Assembly (NCBI RefSeq): GCF_039954625.1
Contig: NZ_CP157199.1
Coordinates: 3,286,001-3,350,000 of the forward strand
DNA from: Pontimicrobium sp. SW4
GTDB lineage: Bacteria > Bacteroidota > Bacteroidia > Flavobacteriales > Flavobacteriaceae
DNA length: 64,000 bases
Reading direction: 5' to 3'
Of the stretch, positions 1 through 9,205 are shown one piece after another. The translations under genes were made by a program, and so were the position numbers. How positions within the stretch are numbered: the stretch's first letter is position 1; every line of letters starts with the position of its first letter. The notes under the pieces were generated by a model, which saw nothing but the letters and a program-made list of their open reading frames with translations, had not been told where the DNA came from and did no database searches.

Positions 1-356
1 AGAAAGCTAATAAAGTAATAGGATATGCATTATGTATGCTTGAAGAGTTCAAAAATGATATTGAAGTATTACAGCCCATGTTTCAGCAGATAGATAGTTG
101 TCTGAAAAATAACAAATCATATATAGTTATGGGACAAATTTGCATTGATAAGGCTTTTCGAAAACAAGGCATTTTTAAAGGGTTATATAACTATATGAAA
201 CGCGAATTACAAACTAATTTCGATTTAATTGTTACTGAAGTTGATGAGGAGAATACAAGGTCTTTAAATGCCCACTATGCTGTTGGGTTTAAACTTTTGC
301 ATACATACAAATCTAATCAGCAAGACTGGGCTTTAATATATTGGAACTATAGCTAA
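1..356 (+). CDS. GNAT-family N-acetyltransferase, 5'-truncated by window edge
   Basis: The open frame runs in from the left edge without a stop; translation from base 3 reads ANKVIGYALCMLEEF, so the first ATG at 36 is probably internal and the true start lies outside the window. The visible part has the GNAT pattern: a 'vvGYAL' strand, then the acetyl-CoA loop region 'IDKAFRKQGIFKGLYNYMK', then 'VDEENTRSLNAHYAVGFKLLHTY', the usual C-terminal asparagine/tyrosine segment. The family transfers acetyl groups from acetyl-CoA to amines. The substrate cannot be told. It is followed by a 266-base gap and then the end of the convergent nagB-like gene. Confidence 0.75.
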   Translation, partial: KANKVIGYALCMLEEFKNDIEVLQPMFQQIDSCLKNNKSYIVMGQICIDKAFRKQGIFKGLYNYMKRELQTNFDLIVTEVDEENTRSLNAHYAVGFKLLHTYKSNQQDWALIYWNYS

Positions 357-536
357 AAAAGTTATTTAGTTTAGATAGTAATATCGCTATTAATTATATG
401 TTTAGTATTGTCGCTAAATATTTCTTTAGGCCATGGCATTAAATTATAAGTGCTAGCCTAGTCAAATCGTTTTACGATGTGCAATTATAGAAGTTATATC
501 ATTTTCCAGATACCTATTAAATCATTTTTAGGATTA

Positions 537-576
537 GCCTCTTTATTAACTTATGTTTGGGTGCAACTAAAGAGGC
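537..576. other. Inverted repeat in the gap between the acetyltransferase and nagB-like genes
   Basis: GCCTCTTTA at 537-545 is perfectly repeated in inverse at 568-576 around a 22-base loop. It lies about 50 bases beyond the stop of the leftward nagB-like gene, so it could be its 3' hairpin, but the bases after it on that strand are not a clear T run. The rest of 357-622 holds no gene or RNA that I can recognise. Confidence 0.35.
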
Positions 577-622
577 AAAAAGACTAAAAAAGGCTAGTAG
601 AAATCTCATTCAAATAATATGT

Positions 623-2545
623 TTAAAAATGATATCTTACAAAAGCTTCCATTGCAGCATAATTTGCTAAACCTAAAGCATTATATTTATTGGCAGTTTT
701 CCTGTTGCGTTCCTCAGCTCTCATCCAAAATTCTCTGGAATCGTCTCCTTGAAACATTACTCCATCTTTTTGAGATTGATGATAGAATATAGCATGACGT
801 TTTTTAAGTACTTGATCGGGACTCATAGGAACAGCCATTTCTATTTCATAAGATTCCCATTCGTGCCATGCACCACGATATAACCAAACCCAACAATCAT
901 TCATAAAGGGTCTAGGTTTTAGAACATCTAGAGCAGCAAATAATGCATCAAGGCAAACTTTGTGAGTTCCATGAGGATCTGCAAGATCCCCAGCCGCATA
1001 AATTTGATGTGGTTTAACATGCTCAATTAAGCTACACATTATATCGATATCATCTTGTGATAAATTATTCTTTTTTATAGTTCCTGTTTCATAGAAAGGT
1101 AAGTCTAAAAAGTGCACATTTTTATCTTCAAGGCCTAAGTATCTCGTTGCTGCTAAAGATTCGCTTCTACGAATTAATCCTTTTAGTTTTCTAGTTTCAT
1201 CACAGTCTACATTATTTTTGGTTTTCTCTTTTAAGAACTTAATAATTTTTTTGGATTTATCAGTTTCAGAACTAAATGCGTTAGTTATTTCAGCAAATTT
1301 CAAAGCTTCTTCGTCTGATACTGCAATATTACCAGAAGTTTGGTAAGCAATGTGTACTTCATGGCCTTGTTCTACGAGCCGATCAAAAGTTCCTCCCATT
1401 GAGATAACATCATCGTCTGGATGAGGACTAAAAATAATAATACGTTTTTTAGCAGGAGTACCTCTTTCGGGTCTTTTAGAATCATCTGCATTTGGTTTTC
1501 CTCCAGGCCACCCTGTAATAGTATGTTGGAGCTTATTAAACATTTTTATATTTAAATCATAGGCAGTCCCTTCTTTGGTAAGAAGGTCTGACATTCCATT
1601 ATCATTATAGTCTTTATCAGTAAGCCTTAAAATGGCTTTATTTGTAAGCTCGCTTAGCCAAACAACTGCTTTCAACTTTAGCTTTTCTGTCCAAATACAG
1701 GAAGTAACTAGCCAAGGAGTTTTTACTCTTGTTAAATCTGATGATGCTCCAGTGTCTAAAATAAATGTAGTATTGTTGTGTTCTTGTAAATAAGTAGCTG
1801 GAACATTTGAAGTAATCATTCCTTCTATAGTTTTTTTAACAATTTCAGCCTTATTAACTCCCCAAGCCAAAAGCACAATACGTTTTGCTTTTCTAACAGT
1901 GCCTATTCCCATAGTAATTGCCTTTTTTGGGACATTATCTATCCCTAAAAAAGCAGGAGCTGCATCAACTCTTGTGATATGATCTAAAGTAATGTTTCTT
2001 GTACCAGAGTTAAAATGGGATCCAGGTTCATTAAACCCAATATGGCCTGTTCGTCCAATTCCTAAGAGCTGAAAATCTAACCCTCCAACAGCATCAATTT
2101 TTAATTCATAATCTATACAATATTGATAAAGGTTTTCGCTATTTACATCACCATCTGGGATATTAATATTTTCTGGTAGAATGTCTATATGATTAAACAA
2201 ATGCTCATACATGAAGTACCAATAACTCTGAATGTTATGTTTATCCATAGGATAATATTCATCCAAGTTAAAAGTGATAGCATTAGAGAAGCTTAAGCCT
2301 TCTTCATTATGCATTCTTACTAATTCCTCATAAACTTTTATTGGGGAAGAACCTGTTGCCAACCCTAAAACACAAGGTTTGTTTTTGGAAGCTTTTTCTT
2401 TAATTAATGTAGCTATTTCTTGTGCTACTAAGATTGATGCTTCTTGCGAAGATTCGAAAATGACATTGTGAATCTTTTCAAAACGTGTGTCTTCAAACTT
2501 CCCCGCTTCGTTATATACGATATTTTTATAATTAAAAATAGTCAC
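623..2545 (-). CDS. nagB: NagB-like glucosamine-6-phosphate deaminase domain fused to a PIG-L/LmbE deacetylase domain
   Basis: A 640-residue two-domain protein. Residues about 25-290 are a NagB/RpiA-type fold with 'LATGSSP', 'NLDEYYPM' (Asp95, matching catalytic Asp72 of E. coli NagB) and 'GIGRTGHIGFNEP' (His168, Glu173). The residue matching E. coli Asp141 is Thr166, so one key acid of the deaminase is absent. Residues about 367-640 are a LmbE/PIG-L deacetylase with 'SPHPDDD' at 373-379 and a later 'DPHGTH'; the family removes N-acetyl groups from GlcNAc derivatives using zinc. The fusion is known in Bacteroidota. I infer that it deacetylates and then isomerises or deaminates an amino sugar. 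It diverges from a symporter and a NagX-like gene, which fits amino-sugar uptake. Confidence 0.85.
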   Translation of the reverse strand: MTIFNYKNIVYNEAGKFEDTRFEKIHNVIFESSQEASILVAQEIATLIKEKASKNKPCVLGLATGSSPIKVYEELVRMHNEEGLSFSNAITFNLDEYYPMDKHNIQSYWYFMYEHLFNHIDILPENINIPDGDVNSENLYQYCIDYELKIDAVGGLDFQLLGIGRTGHIGFNEPGSHFNSGTRNITLDHITRVDAAPAFLGIDNVPKKAITMGIGTVRKAKRIVLLAWGVNKAEIVKKTIEGMITSNVPATYLQEHNNTTFILDTGASSDLTRVKTPWLVTSCIWTEKLKLKAVVWLSELTNKAILRLTDKDYNDNGMSDLLTKEGTAYDLNIKMFNKLQHTITGWPGGKPNADDSKRPERGTPAKKRIIIFSPHPDDDVISMGGTFDRLVEQGHEVHIAYQTSGNIAVSDEEALKFAEITNAFSSETDKSKKIIKFLKEKTKNNVDCDETRKLKGLIRRSESLAATRYLGLEDKNVHFLDLPFYETGTIKKNNLSQDDIDIMCSLIEHVKPHQIYAAGDLADPHGTHKVCLDALFAALDVLKPRPFMNDCWVWLYRGAWHEWESYEIEMAVPMSPDQVLKKRHAIFYHQSQKDGVMFQGDDSREFWMRAEERNRKTANKYNALGLANYAAMEAFVRYHF

Positions 2546-2569
2546 TTTTTTGTCATTAAGAAGGAATTA

Positions 2570-2577
2570 CAAAAATA
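2570..2577 (-). promoter_or_regulatory. Candidate -7 element for the nagB-like gene
   Basis: On the minus strand this reads TATTTTTG, a match to the Bacteroidota -7 consensus TAnnTTTG, 25 bases before the nagB-like ATG. No clear -33 TTTG was seen. In such AT-rich DNA chance matches are common. Confidence 0.35.
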
Positions 2578-2687
2578 AAAAAGAATTTAAGAAAACTGTC
2601 TTTAAACTTAAACCTTTTGATTTGTTTCGAATTAGTTATTTACTACTAATAATTTTAGTATTTTACCTTAAATTTAAATTTATAACA

Positions 2688-4499
2688 ATGATTGAATTAT
2701 CTACAATCGACATTATTCTCATAATTACTTTTTTTGCAATTACTCTTTTTATAGGCATTTATGTGTCAAAACAATCAGGAAAAAGTTCTGCTGAATACTT
2801 TTTATCAGGAAGAAGTATGCCTTGGTGGTTACTAGGAGTATCTATGGTAGCAACTACCTTTTCTACAGACACCCCAAATTTAGTTACTGATATTGTAAGA
2901 ACAAATGGTGTTTCAGGTAATTGGGTATGGTGGGCATTTTTAATCACAGGGCTTCTTACTGTTTTTGTCTATGCAAAGCTCTGGCGAAAATCTAAAATAA
3001 ATACCGATATTGAGTTTTATGAATTGCGCTATGGAGGTGCTCCTGCAAGATTCTTGCGAAGTTTTAGAGCAATTTATTTAGGAATTATTTTTAATATTCT
3101 TGCGATGGCTGGGGTTACGCTAGCGGCAATTAAAATTGGAAGCATCATGCTTGGACTAGAGCCGTTAGAAACGGTTCTATACGCAGGTGTTATTACAGTT
3201 GTTTTTAGTGCCTTAGGAGGGTTTAAAGGAGTCGTTTATACAGATTTTATTCTTTTTTTCACTGCAATGGCAGGAGCCATAGGAGCAGCATATTATTTAG
3301 TTGGGTTGCCAGAAATAGGTGGTTTAGAAAGTTTGCTTCAGCATGAAAATGTAGCAGACAAATTAAATATTTTACCAGACTTTAGTAATACTGAAGCCTT
3401 AATAACCTTACTCATAATTCCGCTGGCAGTACAGTGGTGGAGTTCGTGGTATCCAGGAGCAGAGCCTGGTGGTGGAGGTTATATTGCACAACGAATGTTG
3501 GCGGCTAAAGATGAAAATCATGCTATTGGTGCTACTTTTTTCTTTAATATTATGCACTATGCTTTACGTCCTTGGCCATGGATTATTGTGGCATTGGCCT
3601 CCCTTATTATTTTTCCAGACTTAGCAAGCATACAAGAAGCGTTTCCTAATGTGGCAGAAGATAAATTAGGGCATGATTTAGCTTATTCTGCGATGCTTAC
3701 TAAACTCCCTAGTGGTTTATTAGGATTGGTTTTAGCATCCTTGGTTGCAGCTTATATGAGTACTATTTCTACGCATTTAAATTGGGGAAGTTCATATATA
3801 GTAAATGACTTTTACAAACAACAAATAAATAAAAACGCATCAGAAAAACAATTAGTTGCGGTTGGTAGAATTTCTACGGTATTGTTAATGGTTTTTAGTG
3901 CCTTATTTGCACTTGTTTTACAAAATGCACTTCAGTTGTTTGATATTATTTTAATGTTTGGAGCAGGAACAGGACTCATTTTTATTTTGCGTTGGTTTTG
4001 GTGGCGCATTAATGCTTGGAGTGAAATTTCAGCAATGTTTGTTTCAGGAATAGTATCCGTGTTAATTACATTTACTTCTTTAGGGGAAACATTGTTTGGG
4101 AACGATGCACTTATGCCTTCTTGGGCAAAATTTCCGTTTATAGTATTAATAACTTCTATAGTCTGGATAGCTGTAACTTATTTAACACAACCAGAAAGAA
4201 AAGAAGTCTTACAACAGTTTTATAAAAAAATTCAACCAGGTGGACCTGGATGGAATAAAGTCGTTAATGAAGCACGTGCAGAAAACATCGAAATAATAGA
4301 TTCTAATGAAGGATGGAGTGTACCATCAGGAATAATCGCCATGTTAGTAGGTTGTGTGTTAATTTACAGTGTTATGTTTGCGACAGGACATTATATTTAT
4401 GGCGAATATACGAGCGCATTGACACTATCAGGCTTGGCTTTGATTTCGGGATTTATTTTAATAAAACTTTGGAAAAAAATAAAGACTAACATCTTATAA
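2688..4499 (+). CDS. Sodium:solute symporter (SSS family)
   Basis: A membrane transporter of about 603 residues beginning MIELSTIDIILIITFF. The frame is open upstream to a TTG at 2550, but that extension would overlap the divergent promoter region and adds a lysine-rich stretch; ATG 2688 puts the first helix in the usual SSS place. Family signs are 'SAEYFLSGRSMPWWLLGVSM', 'ATTFSTDTPN' and many hydrophobic helices. SSS proteins use the sodium gradient to import sugars, amino acids or similar small solutes. Between the NagB/LmbE fusion and a NagX-like gene, an amino sugar is the likely cargo (inference). The next gene begins one base after its stop. Confidence 0.85.
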   Translation: MIELSTIDIILIITFFAITLFIGIYVSKQSGKSSAEYFLSGRSMPWWLLGVSMVATTFSTDTPNLVTDIVRTNGVSGNWVWWAFLITGLLTVFVYAKLWRKSKINTDIEFYELRYGGAPARFLRSFRAIYLGIIFNILAMAGVTLAAIKIGSIMLGLEPLETVLYAGVITVVFSALGGFKGVVYTDFILFFTAMAGAIGAAYYLVGLPEIGGLESLLQHENVADKLNILPDFSNTEALITLLIIPLAVQWWSSWYPGAEPGGGGYIAQRMLAAKDENHAIGATFFFNIMHYALRPWPWIIVALASLIIFPDLASIQEAFPNVAEDKLGHDLAYSAMLTKLPSGLLGLVLASLVAAYMSTISTHLNWGSSYIVNDFYKQQINKNASEKQLVAVGRISTVLLMVFSALFALVLQNALQLFDIILMFGAGTGLIFILRWFWWRINAWSEISAMFVSGIVSVLITFTSLGETLFGNDALMPSWAKFPFIVLITSIVWIAVTYLTQPERKEVLQQFYKKIQPGGPGWNKVVNEARAENIEIIDSNEGWSVPSGIIAMLVGCVLIYSVMFATGHYIYGEYTSALTLSGLALISGFILIKLWKKIKTNIL

Positions 4500-4500
4500 G

Positions 4501-5598
4501 ATGATTTCTAGCAATAGAGTTGAGTCTGTAGATCTATTACGAGGGTTGACAATTGTTGCAATGATATTGGTGAATAATCCAGGAACTTGGAGTCATGTTT
4601 ATGCACCATTATTGCATGCCGAATGGCATGGATTAACACCAACCGATTTAATCTTCCCGTTCTTTTTATTTATTGTTGGCATTTCAATTCATTTGGCTTA
4701 TAGAAATAAACCAAAGAATAAGTCTACTTATAAAAAGATAATTATAAGGAGCTTGAAGTTATTCGGTTTAGGTTTTTTCCTTGCATGGTTTTTACCATAT
4801 TTTCCTTTTTTTAGAGATTTAGAAATAGTTAGAATTCCTGGTGTTTTACAACGTATAGGGTTAGTGTTTTTAGTTTCAGCAATTCTTTATTTAAATTTTA
4901 ATTGGAAAGTTTTACTCGGAATTGGATTAGCAATTTTAATTAGCTATTGGATATTCTTAGGGTTTATTCCATTACCAGACGGAACATTGCCAACGTTTGA
5001 TAGAGCCTCAAATAATTGGGCAATGTACATAGATTCAAATATACTTAGGGAACATATGTGGAAAGACGATTATGATCCAGAAGGATTAATAAGCACATTA
5101 CCTGCTATTGTATCTTGTATTTCAGGGGTTTTAATAGCAAGGATATTAATAGGTAATTATGCGAGTAAAGTTTTGAAACTTATCATTATTTCTTTAATTT
5201 TTTTAGTAGTTGGTTATACTTGGAGTATTTGGTTTCCGTTAAACAAAGCTATTTGGAGTAGTAGTTTTGTATTAGTAACTAGTGGGTGGGCAACTTTAAT
5301 TTTGGCAATAATTTACTATTTGCAAGACATAAAGCATATTAAGTTTGGAGCTATTTTCAAGCAAGTTGGGATGAACGCTATAACCATTTTTTTCTTATCT
5401 GGGTTTGTTGCTAAGGCATTTTATTTAACAAAAATTGGAGAAAATAAAAGAATACATTCATGGCTATACGACACCTTTTTCACGTATGATTTTTTTAGTG
5501 ATAAATTTTCTTCTTTTCTGTATGCTTTAGTAGTAATTGGGTTTTATTTATTGCTAGCAAACGTATTATATAGAAAGAAAATATTTATTAAAGTATAG
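4501..5598 (+). CDS. NagX-like membrane acyltransferase (DUF5009/heparan-alpha-glucosaminide N-acetyltransferase family)
   Basis: A 365-residue polytopic protein. The start 'RVESVDLLRGLTIVAMILVNNPG' is the hallmark of the NagX/HGSNAT-like family: an Arg/Asp-Leu-Leu-Arg-Gly motif entering helix 1, then 'GLTPTDLIFPFFLFIVGISI'. About nine or ten further membrane segments follow. Family members are linked with GlcNAc and chitin utilisation in other bacteria and with transmembrane acetylation of terminal glucosamine in eukaryotes. It begins one base after the symporter stop, so the two are translationally linked. The acceptor is unknown. Confidence 0.8.
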   Translation: MISSNRVESVDLLRGLTIVAMILVNNPGTWSHVYAPLLHAEWHGLTPTDLIFPFFLFIVGISIHLAYRNKPKNKSTYKKIIIRSLKLFGLGFFLAWFLPYFPFFRDLEIVRIPGVLQRIGLVFLVSAILYLNFNWKVLLGIGLAILISYWIFLGFIPLPDGTLPTFDRASNNWAMYIDSNILREHMWKDDYDPEGLISTLPAIVSCISGVLIARILIGNYASKVLKLIIISLIFLVVGYTWSIWFPLNKAIWSSSFVLVTSGWATLILAIIYYLQDIKHIKFGAIFKQVGMNAITIFFLSGFVAKAFYLTKIGENKRIHSWLYDTFFTYDFFSDKFSSFLYALVVIGFYLLLANVLYRKKIFIKV

Positions 5599-5605
5599 GT
5601 AAAGA

Positions 5606-5634
5606 AAAAGGCGAAACTAATAGTTTCGCCTTTT
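5606..5634. terminator. Bidirectional intrinsic terminator between the nagX-like gene and atpC
   Basis: A perfect 14-base inverted repeat, AAAAGGCGAAACTA and its reverse complement, separated by one base (effective loop a few bases larger). A/T-rich flanks on both sides let it serve both convergent genes. Confidence 0.85.
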
Positions 5635-5654
5635 ATATTTTGAGCTAATTAAAT

Positions 5655-5930
5655 TTAGTCAGCTAAGACAATAATTTTATTATCATTCATTTCAATAGTA
5701 CCAGAATTTATGGCTAACCACACACCTTTATCCGATTTTGTGAATTTATCCTCTACGTCTTCATCAAGTTGAATATTACCATGAACTTTTACATATCCTT
5801 CCTTTAATAAAGAAACAATTGGTGCGTGATCTTTTAGCATCTCAAACTCACCATTCACTCCTGGAACAGCAACCGATTCTACTTCTCCACTATATAAAGT
5901 GGCCTCTGGTGTAACAATTTCTAAATGCAT
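5655..5930 (-). CDS. atpC: F1F0 ATP synthase subunit epsilon
   Basis: A 91-residue protein beginning MHLEIVTPEATLYSGEVESV, with 'VPGVNGEFEMLKDHAPIVSLL', typical of the N-terminal beta-sandwich of epsilon. The helical C-terminal hairpin that regulates the enzyme in E. coli (about 140 residues in total) is absent, as is usual in Bacteroidota. Epsilon joins the central stalk and couples F1 to the c-ring. It lies 17 bases after atpD and shares its transcript. The rest of the ATP synthase operon is not in this window. Confidence 0.93.
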   Translation of the reverse strand: MHLEIVTPEATLYSGEVESVAVPGVNGEFEMLKDHAPIVSLLKEGYVKVHGNIQLDEDVEDKFTKSDKGVWLAINSGTIEMNDNKIIVLAD

Positions 5931-5947
5931 TCTTTAATTATATTAAA

Positions 5948-7459
<1,512 letters not shown>

Positions 7460-7518
7460 TTATGTGTTTATTGTTTTTGCTTAAATTTTAATTGAAAAAC
7501 AGCTCGTTTTTCGCGCTG

Positions 7519-7526
7519 CAAATATA
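7519..7526 (-). promoter_or_regulatory. -7 promoter element of atpDC
   Basis: On the minus strand TATATTTG followed by CAG matches the Bacteroidota -7 consensus TAnnTTTG. It lies 62 bases before the atpD ATG. No obvious -33 TTTG at the expected distance. Confidence 0.5.
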
Positions 7527-7622
7527 TGAGTTTTAATTAAAAAACCATATATAATTATTGTCAAAAAGCATAAGTTTTTTTAAGTTGAGAATAGAGTGCT
7601 ATTTTCTTCAAAAGAAAAACAA

Positions 7623-7649
7623 AAAACCCAGAACAAAATTCTGGGTTTT
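7623..7649 (-). terminator. Intrinsic terminator of the SGNH lipoprotein gene
   Basis: The stem AAAACCCAGAA / TTCTGGGTTTT has a 5-base loop (7634-7638). On the minus strand it is followed by a T-rich run, as expected for leftward transcripts ending after 7675. Confidence 0.85.
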
Positions 7650-7674
7650 AAAGATTTATAAATATAGTTTTTTA

Positions 7675-9204
7675 TTATAATCCAGGAGAATACATAACAC
7701 CATAATCATTAGCTTTTGCCACATTTCCTGAGGCAACAAAGTTTGAACCGTATGTAGCGTCAATAGCTTCTAAAAACTTATTAGCCATAAATGCATAACC
7801 TCTTGCTGTAAGGTGAATACCATCTAAGCTAACTGTTCCACCTGTAACTAAATCGGCTGTTACAATATAATCATCAAAAGGGATTCCTGTTGTAGCTGCT
7901 TGATTTAAAATAGTTTGTAAATCTACAAGAGCTACACCATTAGCAGAAGCAACGGATGATATTGTTGCATTATAAGCATCAGTAGCTGTTTGAATAGCTG
8001 TTTGTTCTTCAGGAGTTAACACCCATTTATCCTCTAAAGGAATTTGAGTTCCGTAACCTTGAGGAATTAGTGAGGATAATGATAATATAAAGAGATCATC
8101 TGCTGTTGCTTGTCTATATTGTGGTATTCCAGAAAAAGCAGGATTAATAGCTCCTAAATTTGTTAAATCTTCATCAATAACAACCATAGCATTTTGCCCT
8201 TCAACAAAATTAATAGTTCTCCTATCTAATTCTTCTTGAGTAAATAAACCCGTCCCTGTTAACGCAGCAAACGCTTGTTGAAGTCCACCATTATAAGTGG
8301 CATATCCAGCATTTAAAGCACCAGCAGTGGCCGCATCTAGTGGCACAGGGTTATATGGTATTGTGGTAAAATGAGGTAAATCAGTAATATTCGGCACATT
8401 TGCTACAACACCTTTGGCTCCACCAGATGTAAGTGTTGTCACCATTCCATTAAATGCTTGTGCAAATACATTTGGATCTGTAATATCATTTCTTCCATAA
8501 GTAGCAGGGTTTAAATTTCCAGTTTGGTCAACCCCAGTTCCACCAGAGGTTGCATACCCTAAAACATCGTTACCTCCAACTTCAGATAATGAGAAAAAAG
8601 TAGGCGCTTGCACGATGACATCTCCTAATACAGTTGCAGTTGGACTTGAGGCCATACGGACATAATATGGATTTGCTTGTCCTGAAAGAACTCCAGCTAC
8701 ATTTCCATATCCAGGTGCTAATAAATGAAAACTCTTGGCTCCAGGGACTCCCATATTATTAAATGGTCCAGTTGGATTGTTTGTTATATCAGTAGCAACA
8801 ATGATAGGTCCAATTATAGACTCCAGTGGTACAGGTCCAGCGCCTCCAAAAACAAGTCGAGGATCAGCTATTCTTGTTCCTCCTAATGCTAAACCACCAA
8901 AATTACCAGTCATCATTGGTTGTGTAAACGAACCACCACCAGCTTTAGCAAACTGCTCAGCCATTATATTTGGAAATGAATTTTGTTGTGAAGCGTTAAA
9001 TAAAGCACCATCAGCATAACCTGCTGTAAACGATGCTCCTACTGATACAAATTTAGAAAAATCAGCACTTCCAGCAGTTAGAGGAGGGAGTACTACTTCT
9101 GGCTCAACTGGGTCAATGAAATCTTCTGGATCGTTACATGCTACAAAACCTAAACAGATTAATAGCAGCCATATATATTTAGTATTCATAATATTTGTTT
9201 TCAT
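7675..9204 (-). CDS. SGNH/GDSL-family hydrolase lipoprotein
   Basis: About 509 residues. I place the start at ATG 9204 (or 9189), giving a lipoprotein signal 'YIWLLLICLGFVAC' with the lipobox Cys; longer forms would overlap the upstream receptor gene. Block I reads VGASFTAG rather than GDS, keeping the Ser but with Ala for Asp; block III is 'EVGGNDVL' and block V 'DGIHLTARGY', so the Ser, Asn and Asp-His positions are all present. Such enzymes are lipases or esterases. Because it begins one base after the TonB receptor stop, it probably processes, at the outer membrane, an acylated substrate taken up by that receptor (inference). Confidence 0.82.
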   Translation of the reverse strand: MKTNIMNTKYIWLLLICLGFVACNDPEDFIDPVEPEVVLPPLTAGSADFSKFVSVGASFTAGYADGALFNASQQNSFPNIMAEQFAKAGGGSFTQPMMTGNFGGLALGGTRIADPRLVFGGAGPVPLESIIGPIIVATDITNNPTGPFNNMGVPGAKSFHLLAPGYGNVAGVLSGQANPYYVRMASSPTATVLGDVIVQAPTFFSLSEVGGNDVLGYATSGGTGVDQTGNLNPATYGRNDITDPNVFAQAFNGMVTTLTSGGAKGVVANVPNITDLPHFTTIPYNPVPLDAATAGALNAGYATYNGGLQQAFAALTGTGLFTQEELDRRTINFVEGQNAMVVIDEDLTNLGAINPAFSGIPQYRQATADDLFILSLSSLIPQGYGTQIPLEDKWVLTPEEQTAIQTATDAYNATISSVASANGVALVDLQTILNQAATTGIPFDDYIVTADLVTGGTVSLDGIHLTARGYAFMANKFLEAIDATYGSNFVASGNVAKANDYGVMYSPGL

Positions 9205-9205
9205 T

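Noticed and set aside
357..622. tRNA or small RNA gene in the leftmost gap
   Set aside because: No cloverleaf with CCA-adjacent acceptor or TTCGAATC-like arm was found; only one inverted repeat.
2550..2687. Extension of the symporter to a TTG start at 2550
   Set aside because: The added 46 residues are lysine-rich with a stray hydrophobic run, would abut the divergent nagB-like start with no room for a promoter, and the family begins at M2688.
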